64,000 nucleotides of DNA from Novosphingobium sp. CF614 (GCF_900113255.1 NZ_FOOR01000009.1:62001-126000); one strand, 5' to 3'. Counted from the stretch's first letter, positions 19,951 to 29,676 are shown. Translations and numbers: made by a program. The notes: generated by a model not told the origin, from the letters alone.

Positions 19951-21035
19951 GATCGCACCTTGAGGCCCACTGTCCTCCCCGGCACGGGGAGGTGGCGGCG
20001 CGAAGCGCTGACGGCGGGGATTTCCCATCGAGGCGCCGTGCCCGGACGAGTATCCCCTCCACCGCCTTCGGCGGTCCCCCTCCCCGTGCCGCGGAGGACA
20101 GCATCGCGATGGAAACCCGCCGGAGATCGAGCGATTCGACGCTGCCCCGGATTCGATGTTCGCTGCTCCAGCCCCCGCCTCACTTGCCCCAGCCGCGCCA
20201 GTGCGCGCGGGATGGTGGGGCCGCCGCACCACAGCAGCGCGCTGTCAAGCGGCGCGCGGGTGGTGCCCGGGATCGCTCGCAGCGCCGGGTGGCGCAGCAT
20301 CCGGTCTTCCTCCGATCGCGGATTGCCCACCGCGAAGATCACTTCCGGCGGATCGGCCAGGATGCGTTCGAGCGGAAGGTAATCGGCCTGCGAAAGCCCG
20401 CGCGCGGCGGCGGCGTTGACGAAGCCGGCACGGCGGAGCAAGTCGGCGATCAGGGTGCCGTCACCCGCGACGATGCCGCCCGATTGCCAGACCAGCGCCG
20501 GCACCAGCGCGGCGCCGGCGGGCGGCGCGGCATCCTTGACCGCGGCTTCGATGCGCCCGACCAGCGCCTCTCCCGCAGCGGGGTTCCCCGCCAGCGCGCT
20601 CAGCTCGCGCACTTGCGCTTCGGACGCGGCGACGTCGGCGGGGATGGGCAGGGTCACGACCCGGATGCCAAGGTCCCGCAGCGCCTGCCGGGTCGTCGGG
20701 GCCAGGAAGGAACCCGCCACCACCACGTCCGGAGCGAGCGCCGCCACTTCCTCGACCGAGCCCGAAGTCGCCGGAAAGCGCCGCGCCAGGCCAAGGTCCA
20801 TCGAACTCGAGGCCGGATCGCGGCTGTAGTGCGAGATCGCCAGCAACTGCCCCGGCACCGCGACTTCGGCGAGGATCGCGTCGGTGCAGGGGTTGAGCGA
20901 GACCACCGTGGGCTGGGCATGTCCGGCGGCCGGCCCAGCCGCCGCCCCCGGCGAGCACGAAGCCAGCAGCAGGCAGGCGACAAGGCCTCCCCTCCCTTTC
21001 AGGGGAGGGGCCGATGGCGGAGCCCCTCGCCTCAC
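19947..21035 (-). CDS. btuF: Periplasmic B12-binding protein BtuF, with repeat-encoded ends
   Basis: Binding protein that hands cobalamin from the periplasm to BtuCD, 362 residues. A lipobox (LLLASC) suggests lipid anchoring. The core has SLNPCTDAILAEV, HYSRDPAS and LAPDVVVAGSF, as in helical-backbone metal-receptor proteins. About 290 residues would be normal. The last 50 or so (from about residue 312) are encoded by an inserted palindrome and are rich in Arg and Gly. Residues 4-15 also come from a palindromic element. GTG start at 21035 overlaps the btuB stop. Confidence 0.8.
   Translation of the reverse strand: MRRGAPPSAPPLKGRGGLVACLLLASCSPGAAAGPAAGHAQPTVVSLNPCTDAILAEVAVPGQLLAISHYSRDPASSSMDLGLARRFPATSGSVEEVAALAPDVVVAGSFLAPTTRQALRDLGIRVVTLPIPADVAASEAQVRELSALAGNPAAGEALVGRIEAAVKDAAPPAGAALVPALVWQSGGIVAGDGTLIADLLRRAGFVNAAAARGLSQADYLPLERILADPPEVIFAVGNPRSEEDRMLRHPALRAIPGTTRAPLDSALLWCGGPTIPRALARLGQVRRGLEQRTSNPGQRRIARSPAGFHRDAVLRGTGRGTAEGGGGDTRPGTAPRWEIPAVSASRRHLPVPGRTVGLKVRS
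19970..20101. repeat. 132-bp palindromic insertion in the 3' end of btuF
   Basis: Ends are inverted repeats: CTGTCCTCCCCGGCACGGGG at the left and the complementary GTGCCGCGGAGGACAG at the right, with inner hairpins (CCACCGCCTTCGGCGG). It sits in frame within btuF and 20 bases before the btuC start. It is unrelated in sequence to the ATACCAAG family. No transposase is encoded. Confidence 0.8.
20983..21011. repeat. CCTCCCCT hairpin element at the 5' end of btuF
   Basis: Arms around GGCCTCCCCT and AGGGGAGGGGCC with a seven-base loop. It encodes the APPLKGRGGL stretch before the btuF signal sequence. Peptides of this type are typical of small palindromes inserted into coding sequence. Confidence 0.6.
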
Positions 21036-22855
21036 ATCTTCACCCGCACCCCGGCATAGGCCGAACGGCCGGGAGTGCCGTAAGTGCGCACCACTTCGTA
21101 GTGCTCGTCGAACAGGTTCTCGACCCGGCCATAGACTTCCACGTTGCCGGTCACCGCGAAAGCACCGCGCAGGCCCACGACGAGGTGGCCGTCGACGTAG
21201 TTGCCATTGGCCGTGTCGTCATAGCGCCCACCCCCCACGCGCAAGTCCGCGCCGAGCTTCAGGCCGATGTCCCAAGCTTTGTCGAGGCTGGCGTGGAGGT
21301 TGCTCTTCGGCCGCCGGGCCAGCCGGGTGCCGGTCCGCTGGTTGACGGCGTCGAGGTAAGTATAGGCCAGGTTCACGTCGAACCCGTTCCAGTTCGTCAC
21401 CTGCATGCCCAGCTCCACGCCCTGCGCCCGCGCGCGGCCGACGTTGTAGTAGTTGTAGCTGGCCAGGTCATAGTCGATCAGGTTCCTGGTCCTGCGATCG
21501 AAGTAGGTGATCGTGAAGCGCCCGGTGCCTTCGGCGAAGGGCTGTTCAACGCCCGCGTCCCAGCCCTTCGACGTCTCGGGATCGAGCGCGCGGAAACCGC
21601 CGTTGGTATAGAGCTGGTACAGCGAAGGCGCCTTGAAACCCTCGCCATAGCTGGCCCGCAGCACCGGCGCGTCTTCGCCCGATCCGATCACCCAGGCGCC
21701 GTTGGCGGCGAAAGTGGTCCTGTGGCCGAAATCCTCGTGATCGTCGTAGCGCAGGCCGCCGTTGAGCGTCAGCCCCTCCAGCGGGTGCAGCGTCAGGTTG
21801 CCGAAGTAGCTGTCGATCGAGGTCGAATCCTTCGATCCGAAGTTGTCGTCGAACTTCTGCCGCTCGGTCTCGGCGCCGAGCAGGATCGATGCCATCTCCA
21901 CCGGCGCGAACGAGACCTGGCCCTCCACCCGCTCGGTGCGTCCGTTGGTTTCGTAGGGGCCGAACACCGCGTGATCCGATACGCGCCGGGTGTCGTTCAG
22001 CCCATAGCCGACGCGGGCCGACAGGCGATCGTCAAGGCCGGAATAGCGCAAGTTGGCATAGCCCAGCACATCGCGCTTGAGCCCCAGGTTGAGCGCGTCG
22101 GCGCCGGTGTCGTCGTAATCGTAGTTCGCCCTGGTCCAAAAGCCGCCGGCATCGACCGAAAGGCCCTGCGTCAGTTCCGCTTCGGCGCGGGCATTGGCGC
22201 TCCTGCTTTCGAAGCCGTCCTTTTCGGCGGCGCCGCGGCGCTCGTCGAAGGCCGAATAGCCGTCGCCCTTCAGCCACTGGCCGCCCAGCGTCAGGCCGAC
22301 GGGACCCAGCTTGCCGGCCGCCGACGCGCCCACCTGCCTGCGGTCGCGCCAGCCGTATTCGGCCTGCCCGCGCGCGGTCCACTGGTCGGTCGGGCGCGCG
22401 GTGATGAAGTTGACGACGCCGCCGATCGCGCGGCTGCCCCACAGCACGCCCGAGGAACCGCGCACCACTTCGACCCGGTCGAACTGGCCGATGGTGAGCG
22501 CGCCGAAATCGAACCCGCCGCCGACATCGCCCGGATCGTTGATGCGCACGCCATCGATCAGGACCAGCGACTGCGCGTTCTCGGCCCCGCGGATGAAGAC
22601 GCTGGAGGGCTGGCCGAAGCCGCCGGACTGGACGGTCGAAATGCCGGGCAAGCGCGCCAGCACTTCGGTCGCGGCGGCCGCCTGGGTGCGCTCGATATCC
22701 GCGCGGGTGACGACGCTGACCGACTGGCCGATCTGGCTACGCGGGGTTTCGGTGCGGGTGGCGGTGACGACGATGGTATCGTCAGCCTCGTCGGCCATCG
22801 CGGGCACGCTCACGGCAAGCGCCGTGCCCAGCAAAAACGGATATTTCATATGCAT
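21032..22855 (-). CDS. btuB: TonB-dependent vitamin B12 receptor
   Basis: 607-residue outer-membrane receptor. A signal peptide of about 21 residues is followed by a TonB box (DDTIVVTATRTE) and a plug domain with SVFIRGAENAQSLVLIDG and the GVLWGSRAIGGVVNFIT block. A 22-strand barrel is expected, and the protein ends in a Tyr-rich strand and VRVKM. The ribosome binding site GGAGGAA is nine bases upstream. It is the first gene behind a cobalamin riboswitch and is followed by btuF, C and D with overlapping ends. Confidence 0.92.
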   Translation of the reverse strand: MHMKYPFLLGTALAVSVPAMADEADDTIVVTATRTETPRSQIGQSVSVVTRADIERTQAAAATEVLARLPGISTVQSGGFGQPSSVFIRGAENAQSLVLIDGVRINDPGDVGGGFDFGALTIGQFDRVEVVRGSSGVLWGSRAIGGVVNFITARPTDQWTARGQAEYGWRDRRQVGASAAGKLGPVGLTLGGQWLKGDGYSAFDERRGAAEKDGFESRSANARAEAELTQGLSVDAGGFWTRANYDYDDTGADALNLGLKRDVLGYANLRYSGLDDRLSARVGYGLNDTRRVSDHAVFGPYETNGRTERVEGQVSFAPVEMASILLGAETERQKFDDNFGSKDSTSIDSYFGNLTLHPLEGLTLNGGLRYDDHEDFGHRTTFAANGAWVIGSGEDAPVLRASYGEGFKAPSLYQLYTNGGFRALDPETSKGWDAGVEQPFAEGTGRFTITYFDRRTRNLIDYDLASYNYYNVGRARAQGVELGMQVTNWNGFDVNLAYTYLDAVNQRTGTRLARRPKSNLHASLDKAWDIGLKLGADLRVGGGRYDDTANGNYVDGHLVVGLRGAFAVTGNVEVYGRVENLFDEHYEVVRTYGTPGRSAYAGVRVKM

Positions 22856-22945
22856 TCCTCCGAACCTTGAACGAAATGCCGTTCATGGCGGAGGGCGCGC
22901 AGGCCTCATGCGCGCGTCTCGCTGCTTTCCGGTGCACCCCGCCCG

Positions 22946-23135
22946 GCGCGGAACGACCATCCTGGGCAGGTCTCCTGACTCCCGGATCGATGCCCGCCCC
23001 CGCCTTCCCAGCCCGTTGCGGGGCCAGTGGCATGTCGGAGGCGCACTCCCCGGTCACAGTTGCGGGGGCAGCGCCGGAGTCGAACCGGCTTCCCTCTTCG
23101 GCCCGCGCCCTTGCAAGGCACGCGGACAACCCATG
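22946..23135 (-). promoter_or_regulatory. Cobalamin (AdoCbl) riboswitch
   Basis: On the minus strand the order GAAGCCGGT, then CTGCCCCCGCAACTGT, GCCACTGG, GGGAAGGCGGG and the B12 box AGTCAGGAGACCTGCC (22965-22980) is the classic cobalamin riboswitch. About 90 bases separate it from the btuB start. It should shut down the btuBFCD operon when B12 is plentiful. Confidence 0.95.
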
Positions 23136-23228
23136 ACGTGCCCGGCCGATAGTGCGGCACGGCACGCTTGGCAAGTACGCGCCCCCGAGGCCGTGGGGCG
23201 GATTGCGCGAACGCGTGTGCCCCCTTCG

Positions 23229-24743
23229 TCAAGCCCCCTGCGTTCGCCGGGACGATGGGTCGTGCCAAGGGACGGCCGGCACAAGATCCGGCCGCGCCTT
23301 TTCCAGTCCACTCTCCGCGCCCAGCCCATTCTCCGCGCAAGGCGAGGGCAGAGGCGCGATCGGTTTCTCCCGGTCGATGCCGGCGCCGCAACCGGCCAGG
23401 CGATGCAGGCGATCGGCCAGCGGGGCCAGCGCCTCGTCGGCGAAGGCGGGGCCGACCAGCGTTACGCCGAACGGCAATCCGTCCGGCCCGAAGCCCGCCG
23501 GCACCGCGATCGCCGAAAGCCCCAGCAGGTTGCAGAAATTGGTGTAGAGCCCGAGCGCGGCATTGCGGCCGATGGGATCGCCGTGCATTTCGGCGACCGT
23601 GAAGCTGCGCGGCGTGGTCGGCAGCAGCAGCACGTCGGCCCGGGCCCACTCGGCCTCGCACCGGCGCCTCAGCGCCTCCAGCCGGTATCGGCCCCGGAAC
23701 GCATCCACGGCCGTATAGTGCCTGCCGCTCGCCAGGATCCTGCGCACCGCGGGGTCCAGCACGTGTTCCGGCAGCCCCAGATCCTCGAATGCGATCTGGC
23801 GCTCGGCCACCCAGGGCCCTTCGTAAAGCAGTGCCGCGACTTCGCGGAACGGAGCGTAGTCGATCTCGACCACCGCTTCGCCGAGGCGCGCGATGGCGGC
23901 GGCGTAGAGGCTTTCGTTTTCGGGGCGGCCAAAGAACTCGCAATCGTCCTGCCGCAGCACGCCCACGCGCAGGCCCTGACCCGGTAGGCCTTGACCGGGC
24001 AGGCCTTGACCCGGCAGCCGCGCCCGGCGTGACCAGGGATCGGCGGGATCGAAGCCTTCGGCGATCCGGCGCAGTTCCAGGCCATCGGCGGTCGAAAGCG
24101 CGAAGATGCTGATGCAATCCAGGCTGGCGCAGGCCGGCACCAGGCCGCTGTTGCTCAGCAGCCCCGGCGTAGGCTTGATCCCGACGATGTTGTTGAGCGC
24201 GGCGGGCACCCGGCCCGAGCCCGCCGTGTCGGTCCCCAGCGCGAAGCTGACCAGGCCGGAGGCCACCGCCACCGCCGAGCCGGAACTCGATCCGCCGGAG
24301 ATGTGCTCCGCGTCGAATACCGAGCGCGGCGCGCCATAGGGGGAACGCGTGCCGTTCAGCCCGGTGGCGAACTGATCGAGGTTGGTCTTGCCCATGACGA
24401 TGGCGCCGGCGGCCAGCAGCCTCGCCACCACCGCCGCGTCATGCCGCGCGACATGGGCGAATTGCGGGCAGGCACAAGTGGTCGGCAGCCCCGCCACGTC
24501 GATATTGTCCTTGACCGCGAAGGGCACGCCCCACAGCGGCAGGCTGTTCGGCATCGGCGCGCGCGCCAACAGGGCCTCGATCGCGGCGGTCGATTGCGCG
24601 GGCGAGGTCCGGCTGATGAAGGCGGCGGGATCGCCCATGTCGATCCGCCTGTCGACCGCCGCGACCAGGGCATGGGGAGTCCATGCACCATCGGCATAAA
24701 GAGCGCGCACTCCGGCAAGGTCCAGGACTGCCGGCAATTCCAT
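23229..24743 (-). CDS. atzF: Allophanate hydrolase (amidase domain only)
   Basis: Splits allophanate to ammonia and CO2. 504 residues of the amidase signature family: Lys in FAVKDNIDVAG, the GGSSSGSAVAVASG serine loop and the SGRVPAALNNIVG block. The N-terminal two thirds fit AtzF. The C-terminal 60 or so residues are low-complexity, and the second AtzF domain is not evident, so this is the short type or a related amidase. Three PGQGL repeats lie at about residues 243-257. It starts one base after the atzE stop. Confidence 0.78.
   Translation of the reverse strand: MELPAVLDLAGVRALYADGAWTPHALVAAVDRRIDMGDPAAFISRTSPAQSTAAIEALLARAPMPNSLPLWGVPFAVKDNIDVAGLPTTCACPQFAHVARHDAAVVARLLAAGAIVMGKTNLDQFATGLNGTRSPYGAPRSVFDAEHISGGSSSGSAVAVASGLVSFALGTDTAGSGRVPAALNNIVGIKPTPGLLSNSGLVPACASLDCISIFALSTADGLELRRIAEGFDPADPWSRRARLPGQGLPGQGLPGQGLRVGVLRQDDCEFFGRPENESLYAAAIARLGEAVVEIDYAPFREVAALLYEGPWVAERQIAFEDLGLPEHVLDPAVRRILASGRHYTAVDAFRGRYRLEALRRRCEAEWARADVLLLPTTPRSFTVAEMHGDPIGRNAALGLYTNFCNLLGLSAIAVPAGFGPDGLPFGVTLVGPAFADEALAPLADRLHRLAGCGAGIDREKPIAPLPSPCAENGLGAESGLEKARPDLVPAVPWHDPSSRRTQGA
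23971..24015. repeat. 15-bp tandem repeat within atzF
   Basis: Three consecutive units of the type AGGCCTTGACCGGGC (two to three mismatches) encode three Pro-Gly-Gln-Gly-Leu units in frame. They lie in a surface-loop position between the amidase core and the following helix. Confidence 0.85.
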
Positions 24744-24744
24744 G

Positions 24745-26163
24745 CTAAAGCGCTTCCCCCGGCGTCGCGGCGCAGGTGCCCGCCACCCCCGCGCGTTCCA
24801 GCGCGGCGGCGGCCCGCATGGCCAGATCCTCACGCCATGGCGGCGCGATCAGTTGCACCGCGATCGGCAGCGCCCCGCTCCGCACCGGCACGGCGACGAT
24901 CGGCACGCCGACGAAGCTGAGCGGCTGCGTCAGCAGGCCGATATTGGCACGCGTGGGAATATCCGCTCCGGCCACCTGGATGGTCGCCTGCCCCAGCAGG
25001 GGCGCGCTGCACGGCGTGGCCGGCGCGATCAGCAGCGCGTGGTGGCGAAACGCCTCCAGCAGCTGGTCGCGGAACACCGTGCGGCAGCGCTGCGCCTGCA
25101 GCACCGCGTTCGCCGGAACCAGGGTGCCCGCCAGCAGCCGGTCGCGAGTCGCCGGGTCGAAATCGGCGGCATGGGTCCTCAGCTTCTCGAAGTGAAGATT
25201 CCCGCCCGACGCGCACGTGAGCACGAAAGCCGCCGCGCGCGCCTCGGCGGCGCCGGGCAGCGTAACGCGGGCACGGGCGCCCAGGGCCCCGGCGACGCGC
25301 GCCACCGCCTCGCGCCCCTGGGCGTCGGCCAGGTCGTCGAACCAGCCGTCCAGCACTGCGACGCTGCCGCCGAGCGGCTCCGCGAGAAACGGCGAGACCG
25401 GGCTCGGCGGCAAGTCGGCGCAGGCGAGATCGCCCGCGTCGTGGCCTTGCAGCACGTCGTAGATCAACGCCAGGTCGGCGGCGCTCCGGGCGAAGGGGCC
25501 AAGATGGTCCAGGTCATGGACGAATGGGAAAGTGCCGGTGCGCGGCAGCCGCCCGAACGTGGGCTTCAATCCGAACAGCCCACAGAACGAGGCCGGCACC
25601 CGGATCGACCCGTTGGTGTCCGTTCCCAGCGCGAACTGGACCAGCCCCGCCGCCACCGCCGCCGCCGAACCGCCCGAGGAGCCGCCCGCGCTGCGCGCCG
25701 GATCGAGCGGATTGCGGGTGGCGCCGTAGTGCGCGTTCTCGGTCGTGAAGCCATAGGCGAACTCGTCCATGTTCTGGGTGCCGACCAGCACCGCCCCGGC
25801 CGCGTTGAGGCGGCGGATCAGCACCGCGTCGGCGGCGGCGGGCGCCAGACTTCGGTTGATGATCGAACCGGCGGTGGTGACTCGCCCGGCAACGTCGTAG
25901 TTGTCCTTGACCCCGAACGGCACGCCCGCCAGCGGCCCGGGATCGCGCCCGGCGGCCACTATCGCATCGATCGCCGCCGCCTCTCCCAACGCCCGGTCCG
26001 CCATGACCTGGGTGAAGCAGTTGAGCGCGCGGTCGCGCTCGGCGATGCGCGCCAGCAGGCCCTCGACAAGCGCGATCGCGGAAAGCCCGCCCTCCCGCAC
26101 CCGCGCGGCGATGCTGGCCGCCCCGGCCGTTTCGGCTGCGGCCTGCGAAACCGTGGCGATCAC
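24745..26163 (-). CDS. atzE: Biuret/1-carboxybiuret amidohydrolase-type amidase (AtzE)
   Basis: 472 residues, amidase signature family. The catalytic triad region shows Lys in FGVKDNYDVAG, a glycine-serine loop SAGGSSGGSAAAVAAG and a SIRVPASFCG block. In the cyanuric acid pathway AtzE works as an AtzG2-AtzE2 complex that deaminates 1-carboxybiuret to 1,3-dicarboxyurea. The assignment rests mainly on the adjoining atzG-like gene and atzF. GTG start at 26163 overlaps the atzG stop (GTGA). Confidence 0.78.
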   Translation of the reverse strand: MIATVSQAAAETAGAASIAARVREGGLSAIALVEGLLARIAERDRALNCFTQVMADRALGEAAAIDAIVAAGRDPGPLAGVPFGVKDNYDVAGRVTTAGSIINRSLAPAAADAVLIRRLNAAGAVLVGTQNMDEFAYGFTTENAHYGATRNPLDPARSAGGSSGGSAAAVAAGLVQFALGTDTNGSIRVPASFCGLFGLKPTFGRLPRTGTFPFVHDLDHLGPFARSAADLALIYDVLQGHDAGDLACADLPPSPVSPFLAEPLGGSVAVLDGWFDDLADAQGREAVARVAGALGARARVTLPGAAEARAAAFVLTCASGGNLHFEKLRTHAADFDPATRDRLLAGTLVPANAVLQAQRCRTVFRDQLLEAFRHHALLIAPATPCSAPLLGQATIQVAGADIPTRANIGLLTQPLSFVGVPIVAVPVRSGALPIAVQLIAPPWREDLAMRAAAALERAGVAGTCAATPGEAL

Positions 26164-26348
26164 GGCCGGTAGACCGGCGCGGGTTCGACGAGCGGATCGA
26201 GCGGCCGGGCAAACAGCAGCGCGATCTGCACTTCCAGCACTTCGAGGTTGCGGATCACGCCCGGCAGGTGCTCGGGCGCGATCGCCATTCCATTCGCTTC
26301 GGCAAGCCGCCGCACCAGATCCTCGGTAATCCGCATCTGCGCCTTCAT
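26160..26348 (-). CDS. atzG: AtzG-like small amidase partner subunit
   Basis: 62 residues, a GatC-like helical protein (DUF4089 type): LVRRLAEANGMAIAPEHLPG followed by VIRNLEVLEVQIALL. AtzG wraps around AtzE and is needed for its stability, much as GatC serves GatA. It overlaps its neighbours on both sides: ATGA with the permease upstream and GTGA with atzE downstream. It is small enough to be missed by gene callers. Confidence 0.8.
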   Translation of the reverse strand: MKAQMRITEDLVRRLAEANGMAIAPEHLPGVIRNLEVLEVQIALLFARPLDPLVEPAPVYRP

Positions 26349-27958
26349 TCCGCCGGTTGCGTGGCCACGTGATCGTGATGATGCACCACTTCGTCGATCT
26401 CCGCCAGGATCTGGTCCTTGCGCGAAAGCACCGCCAGAAACACCGCGACGATCAGGTAAGCGGCGGCGACGGCGGGCGTCTTCATCACGCCGATCGCTTC
26501 GGAATGGATCAACCCGAAGAACGTCAGCACCGCGCCGGCCAGCGCGAAGCCGGATGCCCGCATCAGCTTGTTGTCGATAATCATCACCGCGATCGAACCG
26601 AGGATGATGCCCGCCAGCGTCGCGCCGCTGCCCAGCGTGACGAGGCCATCATAGAGCACGCCGTTGCTGGCGAGCGCTTCCATCCCGACCTTGCCGGCGT
26701 TGGTTCCCGCGGCGCCCAGGGCGTTGTTGATCTGGGTGGTGCCCCAGGCGGCGATGTTCGGGATCAGCGCGAGCACGACTGCCGGGGCGTGCCGGTGCGG
26801 GCTTTCCTGAAAGGCCTGCGCGCCGATCAGCATGCCGATGTAGAGCAGGATCGGCAGCAGCGCGACCGATGGGATCACCGCCATCATCAGCGCGACCACG
26901 CCGCACCAGGTCAGGGTCAGCATCATCACCCCGGTCGCCGCCGAATAGCCCATGCGCCCGCCCATCGCCTTCCAGCCGGGATGGCCGATGTAGACGGCGT
27001 TGATGAAGGGGTTGCCCATCATGCAGCCGATCAGGCTGACCACCCCGTCCGCCGTCAGCACGCGGGTGGTCGGGAAGTGATCGCCCGCCGCTTCGGCGCT
27101 CTCGACATTGTCCATCGCCTCGACGAGGTCATAGATGCCGAAGGGAATGGCGGTGACAAGGATCACGCCGATGTACTTGAAGCCGCCGAATACCTCGGCG
27201 AAGGCCGGCAGGGGCACGTGAAACCCGAAGTCGGCCAGCGCGCCGCCGACTTTTTCGGGGCCGATGCCGCCGATATCGAACCCCGCGGCCTGGCCGCCCC
27301 AGGCGATCAGCGAGCCCACCAGCATCGCCGCCAATCCGCCCGGTATGCCGCCCGGATAGCGATAGCCGCCCAGCCAGCTTGCCAGGATCACCGCCAGGCA
27401 GACGACGCCGATCACCGGCGTCATATAGAGCTGCGCGGCAGGGCTGAGCGAAATGAACGTGAGCGAGATCCCCGCAAGCGAGCCGAGCAGCGCCGCGCGC
27501 GGCGTGATCTTGCGGATCACCGGGGCGATGAAGCCGCCGATCATCAGCACGAAGCTCTGCACGAAGACCCAGGTGAGGCCGGCGCTCCAGGCGTCGACCG
27601 GATTGCCGGTCTCGATCAGGATGGGCAGCATCACGACGAAAGTGACCACGAACATGTGCGGCACGCTGATGCCCGAAGGCAGCGCGCAGACATCGGTGCG
27701 ACCCTCCTTGATCGCGAGCTTGCGCGCGAGCCAGGCGTAGTAGCCGGTGCTGAGGAACATCATCAGCCCAAGCGCGGGCAGGATGCGCCCGAAGACGATC
27801 TCGTCGGGCATCTTCAGCACGAAGCGCAGGAGCCCGGTGAGCACCAGCACGTTGACGAGGATGTTGGTGCCGAACCCGAAGAAGGCGTTCCAATCGCCCG
27901 GGGTCCACTTGGGAACGGTGACCGCCGGCGTGGCGGCGCTCTGTGTCGTCGCAGTCAT
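26345..27958 (-). CDS. NCS2-type nucleobase/nitrogen-compound permease
   Basis: 537 residues with about 12-13 hydrophobic segments and a His-rich C-terminal tail (EVVHHHDHV). The order of segments and motifs such as ALPSGISVPHMFVVTFV, the substrate-site helix GIYDLVEAMDNVESAEAAGD and GCMMGNPFINAVYIGHPGWK resemble the xanthine/uracil/guanine permease superfamily. The neighbours suggest that it imports biuret, a ureide or a related nitrogen source, but the substrate cannot be read from sequence. It is coupled to atzG by an ATGA overlap. Confidence 0.75.
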   Translation of the reverse strand: MTATTQSAATPAVTVPKWTPGDWNAFFGFGTNILVNVLVLTGLLRFVLKMPDEIVFGRILPALGLMMFLSTGYYAWLARKLAIKEGRTDVCALPSGISVPHMFVVTFVVMLPILIETGNPVDAWSAGLTWVFVQSFVLMIGGFIAPVIRKITPRAALLGSLAGISLTFISLSPAAQLYMTPVIGVVCLAVILASWLGGYRYPGGIPGGLAAMLVGSLIAWGGQAAGFDIGGIGPEKVGGALADFGFHVPLPAFAEVFGGFKYIGVILVTAIPFGIYDLVEAMDNVESAEAAGDHFPTTRVLTADGVVSLIGCMMGNPFINAVYIGHPGWKAMGGRMGYSAATGVMMLTLTWCGVVALMMAVIPSVALLPILLYIGMLIGAQAFQESPHRHAPAVVLALIPNIAAWGTTQINNALGAAGTNAGKVGMEALASNGVLYDGLVTLGSGATLAGIILGSIAVMIIDNKLMRASGFALAGAVLTFFGLIHSEAIGVMKTPAVAAAYLIVAVFLAVLSRKDQILAEIDEVVHHHDHVATQPAE

Positions 27959-27977
27959 CTCATGGCCCTCCTAGGCT

Positions 27978-28664
27978 TCAGGAATCCGCCGGTTCCGCCG
28001 GTTCGGCAAGCGCCGCGATGGCGCTCTGGGAATCGCTGACCCACCCGAAGATCCCGCCTTGCGCGGCGATCATCCTGAGCGCCGCGACGTGGAAATCGGG
28101 AAAGTAGCTTGCCGTGCAATCGGACAGGACCAGGCACTCGATGCCCCGGTCGTTGGCTTCGCGCACGGTGGTGTGGACGCAGACTTCGGTGGTGACGCCG
28201 CAAACGATGAGCTGCGTCAGCCCCCGTTCGGCGATGATGTCGGAAAGTTCGGTGTTGTAGAACGCGCCCTTGCCGGGCTTGTCGATCACCGGCTCGCCCG
28301 CGACCGGATAGAGTTCGGGAATGATGTCGTGGCCCGGTTCGCCGATGACGAGAATCCGGCCCATCGGCCCCCTGTCGCCGATCGTCATCGCGCCGCGCCC
28401 GCGTATGCGCTTGGTCTCGTGCAGGTCGGACAGGTCCGGCTTGTGCCCTTCGCGGGTGTGCATGATGAAAAGCCCCGCCTGCCGGGCCGCGGCAAGCAGG
28501 GCTTCGAGCGGCGCGATGGCCGAGCGCAGCAGCGAAACGTCGTTGCCGAGCGCCGCGCCGAACCCTCCCGGCTCGACGAAATCGCGCTGCATGTCGATGA
28601 TGAGCAGCGCCGCCTTGTCCGGATCGAGCGCGAATTCGTAGGGCTGTGCGGGTATCTGGACCAT
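27978..28664 (-). CDS. biuH: Cysteine hydrolase, probable biuret amidohydrolase (BiuH-like)
   Basis: 228 residues, isochorismatase-like cysteine hydrolase fold. The triad is Asp in [10 protein letters not shown], Lys in [11 protein letters not shown] and Cys in [12 protein letters not shown]. The blocks [13 protein letters not shown] and [14 protein letters not shown] are close to what I recall of rhizobial biuret hydrolase, which makes allophanate, the substrate of AtzF. Ureidoacrylate-type hydrolases are the alternative. The start at 28664 has GGGAG nine bases upstream; the frame is open beyond it. Confidence 0.7.
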   Translation of the reverse strand: MVQIPAQPYEFALDPDKAALLIIDMQRDFVEPGGFGAALGNDVSLLRSAIAPLEALLAAARQAGLFIMHTREGHKPDLSDLHETKRIRGRGAMTIGDRGPMGRILVIGEPGHDIIPELYPVAGEPVIDKPGKGAFYNTELSDIIAERGLTQLIVCGVTTEVCVHTTVREANDRGIECLVLSDCTASYFPDFHVAALRMIAAQGGIFGWVSDSQSAIAALAEPAEPADS

Positions 28665-28738
28665 GACGATTGCTCCCTGCGTTTCGTGAGCCATGCCATC
28701 GGCGGGCCGCCTGCTGGCGCCGCCGCCGGGCCGGCCGG

Positions 28739-29599
28739 TCAGAACCCGAAGTTGAGCCCGACGGCGACGACCAGCTTGTCGCGGCTGCTGGTGCCGCCGT
28801 TGAGCAGCGCCTGCGCTATGACCAGATTGTCGTTGATAAGGTGGTAGTATTGCGCCTGGGCATAGACCGACGCCCCCGCCCCGCCCTTGATGAAGCTCAG
28901 CGGCGTGCTGGCCTTGAGGCCGGTGGAGACGACGCCGAAATTCTGGCCTTCGACCGCCAGACCGTTGTCCTTCGCCCCCCAATAGGTCTTCGGCCCGACC
29001 GTGATCCAGGTGGGTGCGGAAAGCTTGAAACCCTCGCCGGCGTAAGTCGGCTCCGCGCCCAGTTCGATATCGAACGTGCCGCCCTTCTTGCCCAGGACGA
29101 CGGTGGAATCGCCGTCTACCGCCCAGAAGAACTTGGCATAGGGCTTGATCGAGACGGGCGAGTCCTTCGCGCCGTCATGATACTTCAGGCTGAACTCGAT
29201 GTTGCGCTCGTCATGAAAGGCGACCGAAGGCTGGCCGCTGACGAACTGCACATACTGCACGCCCGCCTCCAGCCTGGGCGCGACATTGCCGCTGACGCCG
29301 ACGAAAAAGTCGAATTCGTTGACCGCGGTGATGTTCCCGTCGCCGTAGCCGGGGTTGAGATCGGTCCACGTTCCGGCGGTGATCGCGATGCCGCCCGGCG
29401 ATACGAAAACCAGGCCGTCAAGGACTTGCACCGTCGTCCCTTTCGAGGTGACGACCAGCCCGCGCGGCGTGATATAGTCGTTCTTCACCGAGACGTCGCC
29501 GAAGCCGTGCAGGCTCCAGTCTCCGCCCTCGTCGGCAAGGGCGGTGCCGCTCCAGCCGCATAGCGCGATTGCTGCAATTCCGAAGATGGACTTCCTCAT
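28739..29599 (-). CDS. Outer-membrane beta-barrel protein of the biuret cluster
   Basis: 286 residues with a signal peptide ending GTALA and alternating beta-strand patterns. It ends in Gly-Leu-Asn-Phe-Gly-Phe, the terminal Phe expected of a BamA substrate. I do not recognise a named porin family. As first gene of the operon running to atzF, it may be the outer-membrane channel for the substrate. The ribosome binding site GGGAG precedes the ATG, and the promoter lies among the GntR-type palindromes at 29677-29759. Confidence 0.7.
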   Translation of the reverse strand: MRKSIFGIAAIALCGWSGTALADEGGDWSLHGFGDVSVKNDYITPRGLVVTSKGTTVQVLDGLVFVSPGGIAITAGTWTDLNPGYGDGNITAVNEFDFFVGVSGNVAPRLEAGVQYVQFVSGQPSVAFHDERNIEFSLKYHDGAKDSPVSIKPYAKFFWAVDGDSTVVLGKKGGTFDIELGAEPTYAGEGFKLSAPTWITVGPKTYWGAKDNGLAVEGQNFGVVSTGLKASTPLSFIKGGAGASVYAQAQYYHLINDNLVIAQALLNGGTSSRDKLVVAVGLNFGF

Positions 29600-29676
29600 A
29601 TCTGGTCGCTCCCTCAAAAGATCAGCGCCCAGACATCCCCCCGATTTTCCGCGATCACGGTGTCGCGATACTGCAT

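Noticed and set aside
23971..24015. Frameshift or assembly error in atzF
   Set aside because: The units are multiples of three and the frame is intact on both sides; a true in-frame repeat is simpler.
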